DNA of 42,086 bases from Candidatus Heimdallarchaeota archaeon (lineage in GTDB: Archaea > Asgardarchaeota > Heimdallarchaeia > JABLTI01): the NCBI GenBank assembly GCA_030614005.1, contig JAUWKS010000028.1, positions 1-42,086 of the forward strand. The letters are read 5' to 3'. The position numbers were made by a program, and so were the translations under genes. Position 1 is the first letter of the stretch. Each line of letters begins with the position of its first letter. Below the pieces are notes generated by a model. It had not been told where the DNA came from, did no database searches, and saw only the letters and a list, made by a program, of their open reading frames with translations. Of this stretch, positions 25,181 through 32,182 are shown piece after piece.

Positions 25181-25810
25181 CTATTCCTCTTTCTTTAAAA
25201 CATACGCAAGTTTTACCCAATCTTCCTTGAACCCTTTAGCTTTGTAAAGATTGTAAGCAGGACTATTGGACAAATCAACATTCAGACTTGCAGTTTTATA
25301 GTCATTTTCTACCAATTTATTTAGCATTGTATCTATGAGAAATGAACCAATACTGAGTCTACGATATTTTGGATGTACACCCAATATCCAAAGATTGCCA
25401 TTTTGTGGTCCATGAGATTCTCTAACTACTGAAAAAGCAATCATTTTGTTATCTTCAAATATACCAAATGAGCTCTCATTGATTAATTTGAATGAATCAT
25501 CTATTATTCTATTTTCGAAATAATCTTTGATTTCATCATCAGATAAACTTTGCATCCATTTATCTTCGGTGTCTTTAAGTGTGCTATAAAAGCAATTGTA
25601 AAAGTCATCATTATTTGCATGCGAAATTGGTTTTATCTGTCGTTTGGTATCTACTTGCAGATGGCGTTGTTGATAATTAACAAGATCCATTCTCATATGA
25701 CAAATTTGTTCTATTAAGTCAAATTTATTCGAATCATATAGTTTCTTGAATAATTGTTCTTCTTCGGAACCTTCTTTGTTAAAAAGTAATTCAATCCGTG
25801 TATTACTCAC
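25181..25810 (-). CDS. GNAT acetyltransferase, C-terminal part of an interrupted double-GNAT
   Basis: This frame holds the last strand-helix-strand of one GNAT domain (RIELLFNKEGSEEEQLFKKLYDSN, HMRMDL) and then a complete second GNAT domain with IAFSVVRESHGP, LWILGVHPKYRRLSIGSFLIDTML (acetyl-CoA loop) and ASLNVDLSNSPAYNLYKAKGFKED. It is in a different frame from the upstream N-terminal part, overlapping it by eight bases in GTGAGTAA. The GTG at 25810 could act as a coupled start, but the domain boundary shows that one GNAT domain is cut across the two frames. Removing one A from CAAAGTGAG would join them. Substrate is unknown. Confidence 0.7.
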   Translation of the reverse strand: MSNTRIELLFNKEGSEEEQLFKKLYDSNKFDLIEQICHMRMDLVNYQQRHLQVDTKRQIKPISHANNDDFYNCFYSTLKDTEDKWMQSLSDDEIKDYFENRIIDDSFKLINESSFGIFEDNKMIAFSVVRESHGPQNGNLWILGVHPKYRRLSIGSFLIDTMLNKLVENDYKTASLNVDLSNSPAYNLYKAKGFKEDWVKLAYVLKKEE

Positions 25811-26153
25811 TTTGATTAAAGTATTCAATTGCATCTTTGAGTAAATGCTTAGCAATATTCTCTTTGTCTTTATTGAGTCCTATAATTGGATGACCACCTA
25901 ATGCAAAAGGATTGAGCTCTAGTTCTGTTTTTGAATGTGCAAATAGCATTAACCATCCAACTAGTTGAGTATCACGTTTTGCTTGAATAATTTGAGGTTC
26001 AATGGTATATTCAAGATTTTTCAACCAATTAGTAAAATTATCTACTGTATATTGGTTCCCCTTAACATTCCAACTGTCTACTGATAATTTGGCTAGCTCT
26101 GCTAATTCGATTTCAGCATAATTATTTGTGATGTAAGTTATTTGATTGGCCAT
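25803..26153 (-). CDS. N-terminal half of the first GNAT domain (interrupted gene)
   Basis: A 116-residue frame beginning MANQITYITNNYAEIELAEL, with strands QIIQAKRDTQLVGWLMLFAHS and a segment NPFALGGHPIIGLNKDKENIAKHLL that corresponds to the central GNAT strand and acetyl-CoA-binding turn and helix. It ends right after the helix (IEYFNQSE), where a GNAT fold still needs its last strands; these are in the +1 frame immediately after. So this is either half of a frameshifted gene, or one of two coupled chains that assemble into a domain. AAGGAG precedes the ATG at 26153. Confidence 0.65.
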   Translation of the reverse strand: MANQITYITNNYAEIELAELAKLSVDSWNVKGNQYTVDNFTNWLKNLEYTIEPQIIQAKRDTQLVGWLMLFAHSKTELELNPFALGGHPIIGLNKDKENIAKHLLKDAIEYFNQSE

Positions 26154-26467
26154 AATATCACACTCCTTGAAGAGGCAATGAAAATAGCATAGTCTGCAAA
26201 AATATCATGAATGTGTTAAAGGAGAAATAAAACAAAGAACAAATATTGACATTAAGAAAAAACTTGATTAGTTTGATCTTCTGGATGCAAATAAAAGTTG
26301 ATTGTTGTTTTTTCTAGAGTTGTTCAAAATTTCCAAACCATGTCATCTTCTACTTACCTCTTTTTTTCCTCTATTGACAACTTTGAATAGCAAAATATGC
26401 GATACAAAACAGAGCGTACTACTACTTGCAAAGGATATTTTTGCTCTTGATTGGAAACTAGAAAAAA
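26154..26467. other. Intergenic region, no gene seen
   Basis: About 310 AT-rich bases between two minus-strand genes. It should hold the promoter of the GNAT gene; AAGGAGTGTGA just before 26153 (minus strand) is its ribosome-binding site. A 61-codon frame on the plus strand (26302-26487) has no Shine-Dalgarno or protein-like pattern. Confidence 0.4.
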
Positions 26468-28243
26468 TTAGTGATAGAGAAACATAAATCTCTCCATATA
26501 AAATAAAAACACCTGATTATAATATCCAGGGAAATATAAATCACTTGCGTGACCAGCTAACGGAAAAATTAACAAACACACTTCTGCATTATCTCGATTT
26601 AAATAGGTATTTTCCAATGATCGGGATCGGAAAATAAGGTGATCTTGATCCCCTTGGTAAATCAGGCATGGGGGACTCTGGTTATTTACCAATAATTCCG
26701 GATTTCTCCATTCGGGTTTAGATTGTTGAGCAAAACTCAAGGAGACATTATTTGCTGGATAATACGGAATAATACCTTTGATGGAATAGTTCGCACTGAA
26801 CGTCTCGGTATAATTACCACTGACTATACTGAGTGCTGTTGCACATGCTAATTGACCTCCAGAGGAACCTCCAGATATAAACACTGAATCGAGATTCGCG
26901 CCATACTCCGTATTATGCTCCTCCAAATAGAATGTAAAAACTCCAATATGACGCATCATATCATCCAATGTGAAATTCCCTAAGACATTAGATGGTGTAA
27001 TAATGGGAATTCCCATACTTTCAGGACCATTATTCAATCCATATTGGATATCAAATACGCAATATCCCTGCGCTGCAAAATAACGATTCATGGTGAGTAC
27101 ATTTCCTAACCCCTTATCCCCAATTGTCAAACCGCCCCCATGTATTCTAATCAAAGTTGAACGATTTCCTGGTAGAGAATCAGAATCAGTGGGGGGAAGA
27201 TAAGCGTCAAAATATAACTTTACATTCGCATCCACCGTAAAATTACTCGAAGATCCGTCTAAGTATAACACATCTTTTCTCACAATACAATCATAAATGT
27301 GGGGTCCGAGTAAATACCCTCCAATTGAGAAGGGTGTTTGGAGAAATGCATCGGCATAACCCGAATTATCAATAACTGCTTTCCAATCCCCAGAAAAGAC
27401 CGGATTAAAACGGGCGGAAAATGCTTCATCTGCATCTTGGGCAAATTGTGGGGTTAAACCAAGTGGAACGAAGCATAATCCTGAAAGAACAATCCCTAAG
27501 ATTACAAAGAAGCTCAGCGGAATTCGTTTTAGTTTTCCACTTATGGAGCGAGTTAATTTGAAAAGGATGAACGTGAAACTGAGGATGCCAATTCCAATAA
27601 ATAGTGCTGCTTGTCCTGCAAATACTCTAAACATAAAGAGCCTAAGCCTTCCTTGGAGGCCGTAGAGCATTGCATAGCATACCAACCCCCCCAAGCCTAT
27701 TTCAAGAATACAAATGATAATTATAACCCATTTCAACCAACTCACTCGTTTCTGGGTTTTGATGCTTCTGTTCCAAACTAAATCTTCTGGAATGGGAGAA
27801 GTCGACAAACAAATATCGTTTTTCGAGATAGCAGGGATAAGCCCTAAGACGGCGCCATAGATCACAATTCCAAAATTTGCTCCATACAATAACACACCCA
27901 GTCCAAGATTAACTGAAATTACATCATTAAAGCCAATGAAAACAGCAAAAAAAGTAAAGAGCATGGCCAAAATTACTCCTCCAAAATAACCATAACATAA
28001 GAGATTTAATCGAAATCCTCGTTTCATAGTTGTTCTTAATTGGTGGCTTAGAAAGAACGAATAGAGCATTGTGACAGAAAGATTGCTAATGATGAAAATT
28101 CCAACCATACTTTCGAAAATCGCCGATGATCGTATAATTAAATAAAGAAAATTTGATATCCCTACTATCACATTTAAAACGAAGATAATCCATCCGAAAA
28201 TCTTTATTTTGAATAAAGAATTCAACTCGGCCATATGTAACAT
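26468..28243 (-). CDS. Membrane-anchored alpha/beta-hydrolase (esterase) with eight predicted membrane helices
   Basis: A 591-residue fusion. The N-terminal half (to about 265) has about eight hydrophobic helices, for example 17-37, 46-66, 82-105, 110-139, 171-193, 208-229 and 241-263. The C-terminal half is an alpha/beta-hydrolase of the hormone-sensitive-lipase/BD-FAE type: oxyanion motif HGGG (368-371), nucleophile elbow GGSSG with Ser460, Asp534 in GDQDHL and His565 in AGHASD. The domain carries N-x-S/T sites (NFTV, NYTE, NYSI, NVSL) and is likely outside the cell. Its base composition looks richer in GC (around 41% in the lines I counted, against about 30% in a neighbour), suggesting recent acquisition. 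Start is ATG at 28243; an ATG at 28234 is an alternative. Substrate unknown. Confidence 0.85.
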   Translation of the reverse strand: MLHMAELNSLFKIKIFGWIIFVLNVIVGISNFLYLIIRSSAIFESMVGIFIISNLSVTMLYSFFLSHQLRTTMKRGFRLNLLCYGYFGGVILAMLFTFFAVFIGFNDVISVNLGLGVLLYGANFGIVIYGAVLGLIPAISKNDICLSTSPIPEDLVWNRSIKTQKRVSWLKWVIIIICILEIGLGGLVCYAMLYGLQGRLRLFMFRVFAGQAALFIGIGILSFTFILFKLTRSISGKLKRIPLSFFVILGIVLSGLCFVPLGLTPQFAQDADEAFSARFNPVFSGDWKAVIDNSGYADAFLQTPFSIGGYLLGPHIYDCIVRKDVLYLDGSSSNFTVDANVKLYFDAYLPPTDSDSLPGNRSTLIRIHGGGLTIGDKGLGNVLTMNRYFAAQGYCVFDIQYGLNNGPESMGIPIITPSNVLGNFTLDDMMRHIGVFTFYLEEHNTEYGANLDSVFISGGSSGGQLACATALSIVSGNYTETFSANYSIKGIIPYYPANNVSLSFAQQSKPEWRNPELLVNNQSPPCLIYQGDQDHLIFRSRSLENTYLNRDNAEVCLLIFPLAGHASDLYFPGYYNQVFLFYMERFMFLYH

Positions 28244-28317
28244 TTGTTTTCTGGATTTTTAATTCTTTGTTATATTCTTTATCGATCCATTTAGAATTAT
28301 ACTAGAATTTTATTTCA

Positions 28318-28354
28318 GAAATAAGTGGTGGGCCCACGCGGGTTCGAACCAGCA
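28318..28354 (-). pseudogene. Fragment of a tRNA 3' end (tRNA-Ile-like)
   Basis: On the minus strand this reads GGTTCGAACCCGCG followed by TGGGCCCACCACTTATT. The last 17 bases, which include the 3' acceptor strand, discriminator and CCA, are identical to the end and downstream flank of the intact tRNA-Ile gene at 29638-29746 and lie in the same orientation. The T-arm is imperfect (only three of five stem pairs form) and nothing upstream forms a D-arm or anticodon arm. It may be a decayed tRNA or an attachment-site copy left by integration into the tRNA. Confidence 0.55.
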
Positions 28355-28449
28355 AAACAAGATTAATTGCCTACAAGGGTTCTATCACTATTTTGAGGAA
28401 AGAGGTTAGGGGGCTTATCTTTAAATAATCTATGGTTGGAGATTAAAGT

Positions 28450-29052
28450 ATGACTTTCGATCCTCAGCAATTCTCAATAAAAAAGCAATTTGGTTCCGAT
28501 TGGTTTGTTATCCGCCCAGCAAAAACTTCTGATAGAGAGCTAGTATGGGAAGGATATCAAAATGCTCCAAAAGAATTCTTCAGACAAATTACCGAAATTA
28601 CTCGAAAAATGGTTGAATATTGGTATCCTCTAGATCGTGAAATTGATTTTGAACAAGCTTTACCGTTCAATGTTATGCTTCTGAATGAGAAAAAGCAAGA
28701 AAAGGCATTTGCTGGAAACATGACTTTAGGCTTTACAAAAAACAACCGCTTTTGTCACACAACAACTATGGGAATGGGAGTTCTACCAAAATTTCAAGGA
28801 AGAGGGATTGGATCCTTTCTTACTGAACTATCAATAAAAATAGCAAGAGCTAAACCTGGGATTGTCCGATTACAATTGCAAGTTTGTGCAACTAATCCTG
28901 CTCGAAAAATCTATACAAAATATAGTTACAAAGAAGAAGGCGTTCTAAGAAAAAATTGGTTGTATTCTGATGGAACTTTAGATGATATGATTACTATGGG
29001 TATAATCTTTCCAGAAAAGCTAGAATTGTTAAAGAAAAAGAAAGAGGAGTAG
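28450..29052 (+). CDS. GNAT-family N-acetyltransferase
   Basis: A 200-residue acetyltransferase. It has the GNAT opening WFVIRPAKTSDRELVWEGY, the acetyl-CoA pyrophosphate loop QGRGIGS (116-122) preceded by the strand TTTMGMGVLPKF, and VRLQLQVCATNPARKIYTKYSYKEEGVLRKN, the usual final strands with the conserved Y. RimI/RimJ-type specificity cannot be decided. GGTTGGAG lies before the ATG. It sits between the tRNA 3' fragment at 28318 and the intact tRNA-Ile, so may have arrived with a mobile segment. Its 3' end faces two small frames on the minus strand. Confidence 0.85.
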   Translation: MTFDPQQFSIKKQFGSDWFVIRPAKTSDRELVWEGYQNAPKEFFRQITEITRKMVEYWYPLDREIDFEQALPFNVMLLNEKKQEKAFAGNMTLGFTKNNRFCHTTTMGMGVLPKFQGRGIGSFLTELSIKIARAKPGIVRLQLQVCATNPARKIYTKYSYKEEGVLRKNWLYSDGTLDDMITMGIIFPEKLELLKKKKEE

Positions 29053-29186
29053 TGTAAATCATTATCTGTTTTATAATTCTTAGTAGCTAATAGAAAAACG
29101 AAATCATCTCGCAAGCGATTTGCAAAAGCATAAGCTTCTTTTTTATAAATATCTTGAAATCTTTCTATTGGAATTACTATTTTCAT
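29049..29186 (-). CDS. Possible small or truncated gene
   Basis: A frame starting at ATG 29186 with a good AGGTTGAT site (minus strand) gives MKIVIPIERFQDIYKKEAYA and then FANRLRDDFVFLLATKNYK, which has a protein-like look, before running antisense into the GNAT 3' end, where the reading frame continues to 28926 with a low-complexity, unconvincing tail. I take it as a truncated gene or remnant in the tRNA-flanked segment. It follows the small gene at 29228 by about 40 bases. Confidence 0.3.
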
Positions 29187-29227
29187 AAATCAATCAACCT
29201 TCCTTATCGGGAGTTTGCTGTTATAGA

Positions 29228-29533
29228 TTACATAAAAGATTTCAACATTATAGATGCCCATTCTATAACATCGGAATTAGCATTTTGTTCGTCAATTTTT
29301 TCAAGAAGCTCTTTTGAGTTTTCAATGCTTCTGATTTCAGCTATTGCTTCATCTAGAACTCCCGGATAAATTACTTTCATTTTATATACAAAATCCTCAT
29401 TTGTGGGATAGAAACCTTTAGACAAGAATTTTTCTTGTCCATATTTTACATAACAAAGATAATCATCAAAATCATATTCATATTTGCTGATATATTTCTC
29501 AATAATCCCAATTATTTCATCTTCAGTTTTCAA
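29228..29533 (-). CDS. Small acidic helical protein, unknown
   Basis: A 101-residue protein, MKTEDEIIGIIEKYISKYEY then LCYVKYGQEKFLSKGFYPTNEDFVYKMKVIYP, followed by helix-forming sequence rich in Glu and Ile. AGGAGGAGAT (minus strand, just upstream of 29533) is an excellent ribosome-binding site. No family recognised; no catalytic motif. It lies in the 1.3-kb segment between the tRNA-like fragment and the tRNA-Ile gene. Confidence 0.6.
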   Translation of the reverse strand: MKTEDEIIGIIEKYISKYEYDFDDYLCYVKYGQEKFLSKGFYPTNEDFVYKMKVIYPGVLDEAIAEIRSIENSKELLEKIDEQNANSDVIEWASIMLKSFM

Positions 29534-29637
29534 AAATATCTCCTCCTAATGTTGTATGGTTTAACATATTCATAAATTAATATATCAATTTTCAAAATTA
29601 AATTATTTAGGAGTAAAAATTATCTTTAGAGAATAAG

Positions 29638-29746
29638 TGGTGGGCCCACCCGGATTTGAACCAGGGGCCTCCCGGTTTTTGAGATAAGCAGACTCGTCTG
29701 ATTTTCTTATCAGCCGAGCGCTCTAACCAAGCTGAGCTACGGGCCC
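29638..29746 (-). tRNA. tRNA-Ile(GAU) with intron
   Basis: Minus-strand reading GGGCCCGTAGCTC, D-arm, anticodon stem CTCGG with loop CTGATAA (anticodon GAT, 29711-29709), then after the intron CCGGG, the variable loop, T-arm CCTGG-TTCAAAT-CCGGG, acceptor TGGGCCC, discriminator A and an encoded CCA (29640-29638). The intron is about 31 bases (roughly 29707-29677) at the canonical 37/38 site. GATAAG in the anticodon loop pairs with CTTATC in the intron, forming the central helix of a bulge-helix-bulge-like site, and the intron has its own CAGAC/GTCTG hairpin. The exact cut sites are not certain because the 3' bulge is longer than the standard three bases. Confidence 0.93.
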
Positions 29747-30056
29747 TTTTTGTATAGTTTTTATACTTCTGATTTTGACTTTTTTCACTTAAAAAAGTTT
29801 ATCATTGGATTATATATTCTCTTAGTGGCATGTTATAAATTATGTGTTTCGCAAATTCTACTTTTATTGTAGTATTACTCTTTGATAAAAGGCGATTTTT
29901 TTTGCTTCTTACTAAATTTTATTATACTTTACCTACAAACCAAAGTTTAAAATAAACAAGTTATAACATTATAGTGAATTTAGAAAGCTAATTATAGGAA
30001 ATTGACAAAAATCATGGTAGTCTACTAAATTACCAGTAAAAAGGCAGGAACTCAAC
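29747..30056. other. Divergent intergenic region between tRNA-Ile and the Rab-like gene
   Basis: 310 bases, very AT-rich. On the minus strand ATATATA at 29816-29810 and TATAAA at 29765-29760 are TATA-box candidates for the tRNA; the first would give a short 5' leader. No gene or repeat seen. Confidence 0.35.
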
Positions 30057-30635
30057 ATGTCACAAAATGATGGAAAAGCAATAAACGCAATCTTAAAGTT
30101 AGTACTCCTAGGCGATGGTGCTGTAGGAAAAACAACTATGAGACGCCAATTTCTTGGTGAAGGATTTAAAGCAGGATATTCTGCCACCATTGGTGCTGAT
30201 TTTGCAATTAAGAGAATTAATCTTGAAAATTACCGTTTAACATTTCAAATCTGGGATTTAGCAGGTCAACAAAGGTTCGCTGCTGTTAGAGAATTATACT
30301 ATCGTGGTTCTCGTGGTGCCCTGTTAGTTTTTGATGTCACTAACCCCAGCTCATTTAACAATCTCCCTACTTGGCTTGAAGAGCTCTGGAAAAAAGCTGG
30401 ACGAGTTCCTATGATTCTCTGCGGAAATAAGATTGATCTTCGTTCTGAAGTTCCAAAAAGCATTTCTCCTGAATTGGGCCAAGAATATGCAAGAAGGCTT
30501 TCAGAAGCATTGGGATATGAAGTTCCTTATATTGAAACCAGTGCTAAAACTGGCGAGAAAGTTAATGAAGCATTCTTCCTCCTTGGTTTGAGTATTATTC
30601 GTTCCGTTAAACAACCAAAAACTATCCTAGAGTGA
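30057..30635 (+). CDS. Rab/Ras-like small GTPase (first of tandem pair)
   Basis: A 192-residue Ras-superfamily GTPase, close to the Rab family. G1 GDGAVGKT (19-26), G2 threonine in SATIGADF, G3 WDLAGQQ (66-72) with catalytic Gln71, G4 NKID (124-127), G5 ETSAKTG (160-166). Compared with Rab proteins, the C-terminus (SIIRSVKQPKTILE) has no cysteine, so prenylation and the usual membrane anchor are absent. Membrane attachment, if any, must come through partners such as longin or roadblock proteins. The next gene is a paralogue, 208 bases downstream, suggesting local duplication. Confidence 0.93.
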   Translation: MSQNDGKAINAILKLVLLGDGAVGKTTMRRQFLGEGFKAGYSATIGADFAIKRINLENYRLTFQIWDLAGQQRFAAVRELYYRGSRGALLVFDVTNPSSFNNLPTWLEELWKKAGRVPMILCGNKIDLRSEVPKSISPELGQEYARRLSEALGYEVPYIETSAKTGEKVNEAFFLLGLSIIRSVKQPKTILE

Positions 30636-30660
30636 TGAATGATAGATTTTCTATCTCATC
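30634..30660 (+). terminator. Possible hairpin terminator after the first GTPase gene
   Basis: GATGA-AT-GATAG-ATTTT-CTATC-TCATC can fold into a 10-bp stem with a 2-base bulge, overlapping the stop codon region and followed by CATTTTTCTCTC. Confidence 0.45.
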
Positions 30661-30843
30661 CATTTTTCTCTCATTATCTTTTTCCCAACAATTAATAAAA
30701 TTTAATATAGTATGTTCATAAATCAAATAATCAATCAATTAGCTTTAATCGAATCTGCAGTATAGCAAATCCTTTAAAGGAATAATCAATCACAATAAAA
30801 TTAGCATTCCAAAGAAACTATTGATTATGGAGCCAGAAAAAAC

Positions 30844-31413
30844 TTGAGTAGTCATCAAAAATCTACAGTATACAAAGTTGTTTTACTTGGAGACGGTGCT
30901 GTCGGTAAAACAAGCATTCGACAACAATATCTTGGCAAAGGTTTCAAAGAAGGTTACTCAATGACCATTGGTGCCGATTTTTGTGTTAAACGTGTTGAGC
31001 TCTCCAATATAATCATTACTTTTCAAATATGGGATCTTGCTGGACAACAAAGGTTTGATGTAGTTCGAGAAGTGTATTATCGTGGTAGTAGTGGTGCATT
31101 ATTGATTTTTGATGTATCAAATCCCGGCTCTTTTGAGAATTTACCTGCTTGGTTAAATGAATTAACAAAAAACAATTACGATCGTATTGTTCCCATTGTT
31201 TTAATTGGAAACAAAACTGATCTTCGTGGAACCGCTCCTTGTTTGCCCAAAGAAGCAGGACAACAATATGCTGCTGCTTTATCTCAATGGACTGGTTTTG
31301 ATGTTCCTTATCTTGAAACATCTGCAAAATCTGGTTTAAATGTTGAAGAGGCATTTGGTCTTCTTTCAAAACAAATTGAGCTTTTCTTGGATAAATACCA
31401 ACTACGAGGTTAA
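30844..31413 (+). CDS. Rab/Ras-like small GTPase (second of tandem pair)
   Basis: A 189-residue paralogue of the upstream GTPase. G1 GDGAVGKT (16-23), G2 in SMTIGADF, G3 WDLAGQQ, G4 NKTD, G5 ETSAKSG. It also lacks a C-terminal cysteine (LDKYQLRG). Differences from the first copy cluster in the region between G4 and G5 and in the switch-flanking residues (RFDVVREVYYRGSSG against RFAAVRELYYRGSRG), so the two probably respond to similar partners. The start is a TTG. It is followed by a palindrome over its stop codon and a pyrimidine tract. Confidence 0.92.
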   Translation: MSSHQKSTVYKVVLLGDGAVGKTSIRQQYLGKGFKEGYSMTIGADFCVKRVELSNIIITFQIWDLAGQQRFDVVREVYYRGSSGALLIFDVSNPGSFENLPAWLNELTKNNYDRIVPIVLIGNKTDLRGTAPCLPKEAGQQYAAALSQWTGFDVPYLETSAKSGLNVEEAFGLLSKQIELFLDKYQLRG

Positions 31414-31418
31414 CCTCG
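31405..31418 (+). terminator. Palindromic terminator after the second GTPase gene
   Basis: CGAGGTTAACCTCG is a perfect palindrome containing the stop codon TAA; as RNA it would form a 5-bp stem with a 4-base loop, and CTTTCTCTCTTTCTTT follows at once. Confidence 0.5.
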
Positions 31419-31461
31419 CTTTCTCTCTTTCTTTCCTTTCCTAACCTATCTTTTGCAAATG

Positions 31462-31472
31462 TATATATATAA
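31462..31472 (+). promoter_or_regulatory. TATA box of the first OST3/6-like gene
   Basis: TATATATATAA in the gap after the GTPase gene is an archaeal TATA-box candidate. Transcription would begin near 31493, within or just before the repeated GTGCACTT at 31491-31508. Confidence 0.5.
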
Positions 31473-31490
31473 TCGAGGCGATATATTATC

Positions 31491-31508
31491 GTGCACTTCG
31501 GTGCACTT
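31491..31508 (+). repeat. Tandem GTGCACTT motif at the predicted transcription start
   Basis: GTGCACTTCGGTGCACTT contains two copies of GTGCACTT with starts exactly 10 bases apart, one turn of DNA. GTGCAC is itself palindromic. Placed about 25 bases after the TATA box, it could be an operator for a dimeric regulator; this is inference. Confidence 0.4.
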
Positions 31509-31540
31509 AATTTTATATTAATGGAAAGGATGTAAATTCT

Positions 31541-32061
31541 ATGTCTAATAAGAAAGATAGACACAAAAAAGAGGCAGGTGCAACAAGACGACGTTTAGAT
31601 CGTCTACATAAAAACTTACCATTGCACCTATCGTACGAAGACCTGACTATCAATTAAGAAGAGTCAAGTTATCTGTCCCGAAAAGAATACCTACTAGCAT
31701 AATCTTAGCATTCGTTTTGCTGGGACTATTTTTTGTATATGCTGGAGGTTTTGCCGCTTTAGCTCAAGATGAGTTAAATGCATACGTTACAGATGTTTAT
31801 AACAATCCAGTAACAATCTATCCTGAGGGATTGGATCACCAATTTCTTTATGAAGGAATTGCTGCCGGAACGCTAATGTTTATTGGCGCTTTTGGATTCT
31901 ACCTCATAGATAAAACAACAAAGTATGCTTATTCGCCCAAGCATGCTACACTATGTTTAGTAGTAGGTATGGGACTAATTATTGCCGCACTCTTTCCAAT
32001 TATGTATATGTTATTAACCAAGTTAGATTTATTGAAGATATTATTTCCTGCAACATCTTAG
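31541..32061 (+). pseudogene. OST3/OST6/OSTC-like membrane subunit, frameshifted copy
   Basis: The gene starts at ATG 31541 behind GGAAAGGATG (MSNKKDRHKKEAGATRR, then RLDRLHKNLP) and breaks near 31619-31625. The frame from the ATG ends at a TAA shortly after; the matching continuation (APIVRRPDYQLRRVKLSVP, then the membrane helices with LFFVYAGGFAALAQ, FLYEGIAAGTLMFIGAFGFYL and IIAALFPIMYMLLTKL) is two bases further along in phase. An extra T in CCATTGCACC would restore a protein that parallels the intact neighbour at 32183. Whether this is decay, a sequencing error or a recoding site cannot be told here. The domain is like OSTC/OST3 of the oligosaccharyltransferase: three membrane helices and no thioredoxin domain. 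Confidence 0.7.
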
Positions 32062-32182
32062 GGAAATATTCTCTTTCTTTTTTTTGTTCAGTTCTTAAGA
32101 AATCCTTTTTAATGAAAAATGTCCGAATTAGTCAAAGAATACTACTTAGTGATATCATAAAATCAAAGGATGAGTCAAAATT

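Noticed and set aside
26302..26487. 61-codon plus-strand frame in the gap before the esterase gene end
   Set aside because: No Shine-Dalgarno site, low-complexity sequence, and it overlaps the esterase 3' end on the other strand.
28318..28354. A split tRNA half gene
   Set aside because: The T-stem pairs poorly and no matching 5' half with a leader complement was seen; an integration scar or decayed tRNA is simpler.
31016..31564. 182-codon frame antisense to the second GTPase gene
   Set aside because: It is a mirror of a well-supported GTPase gene and crosses its terminator; composition is what an antisense frame gives.
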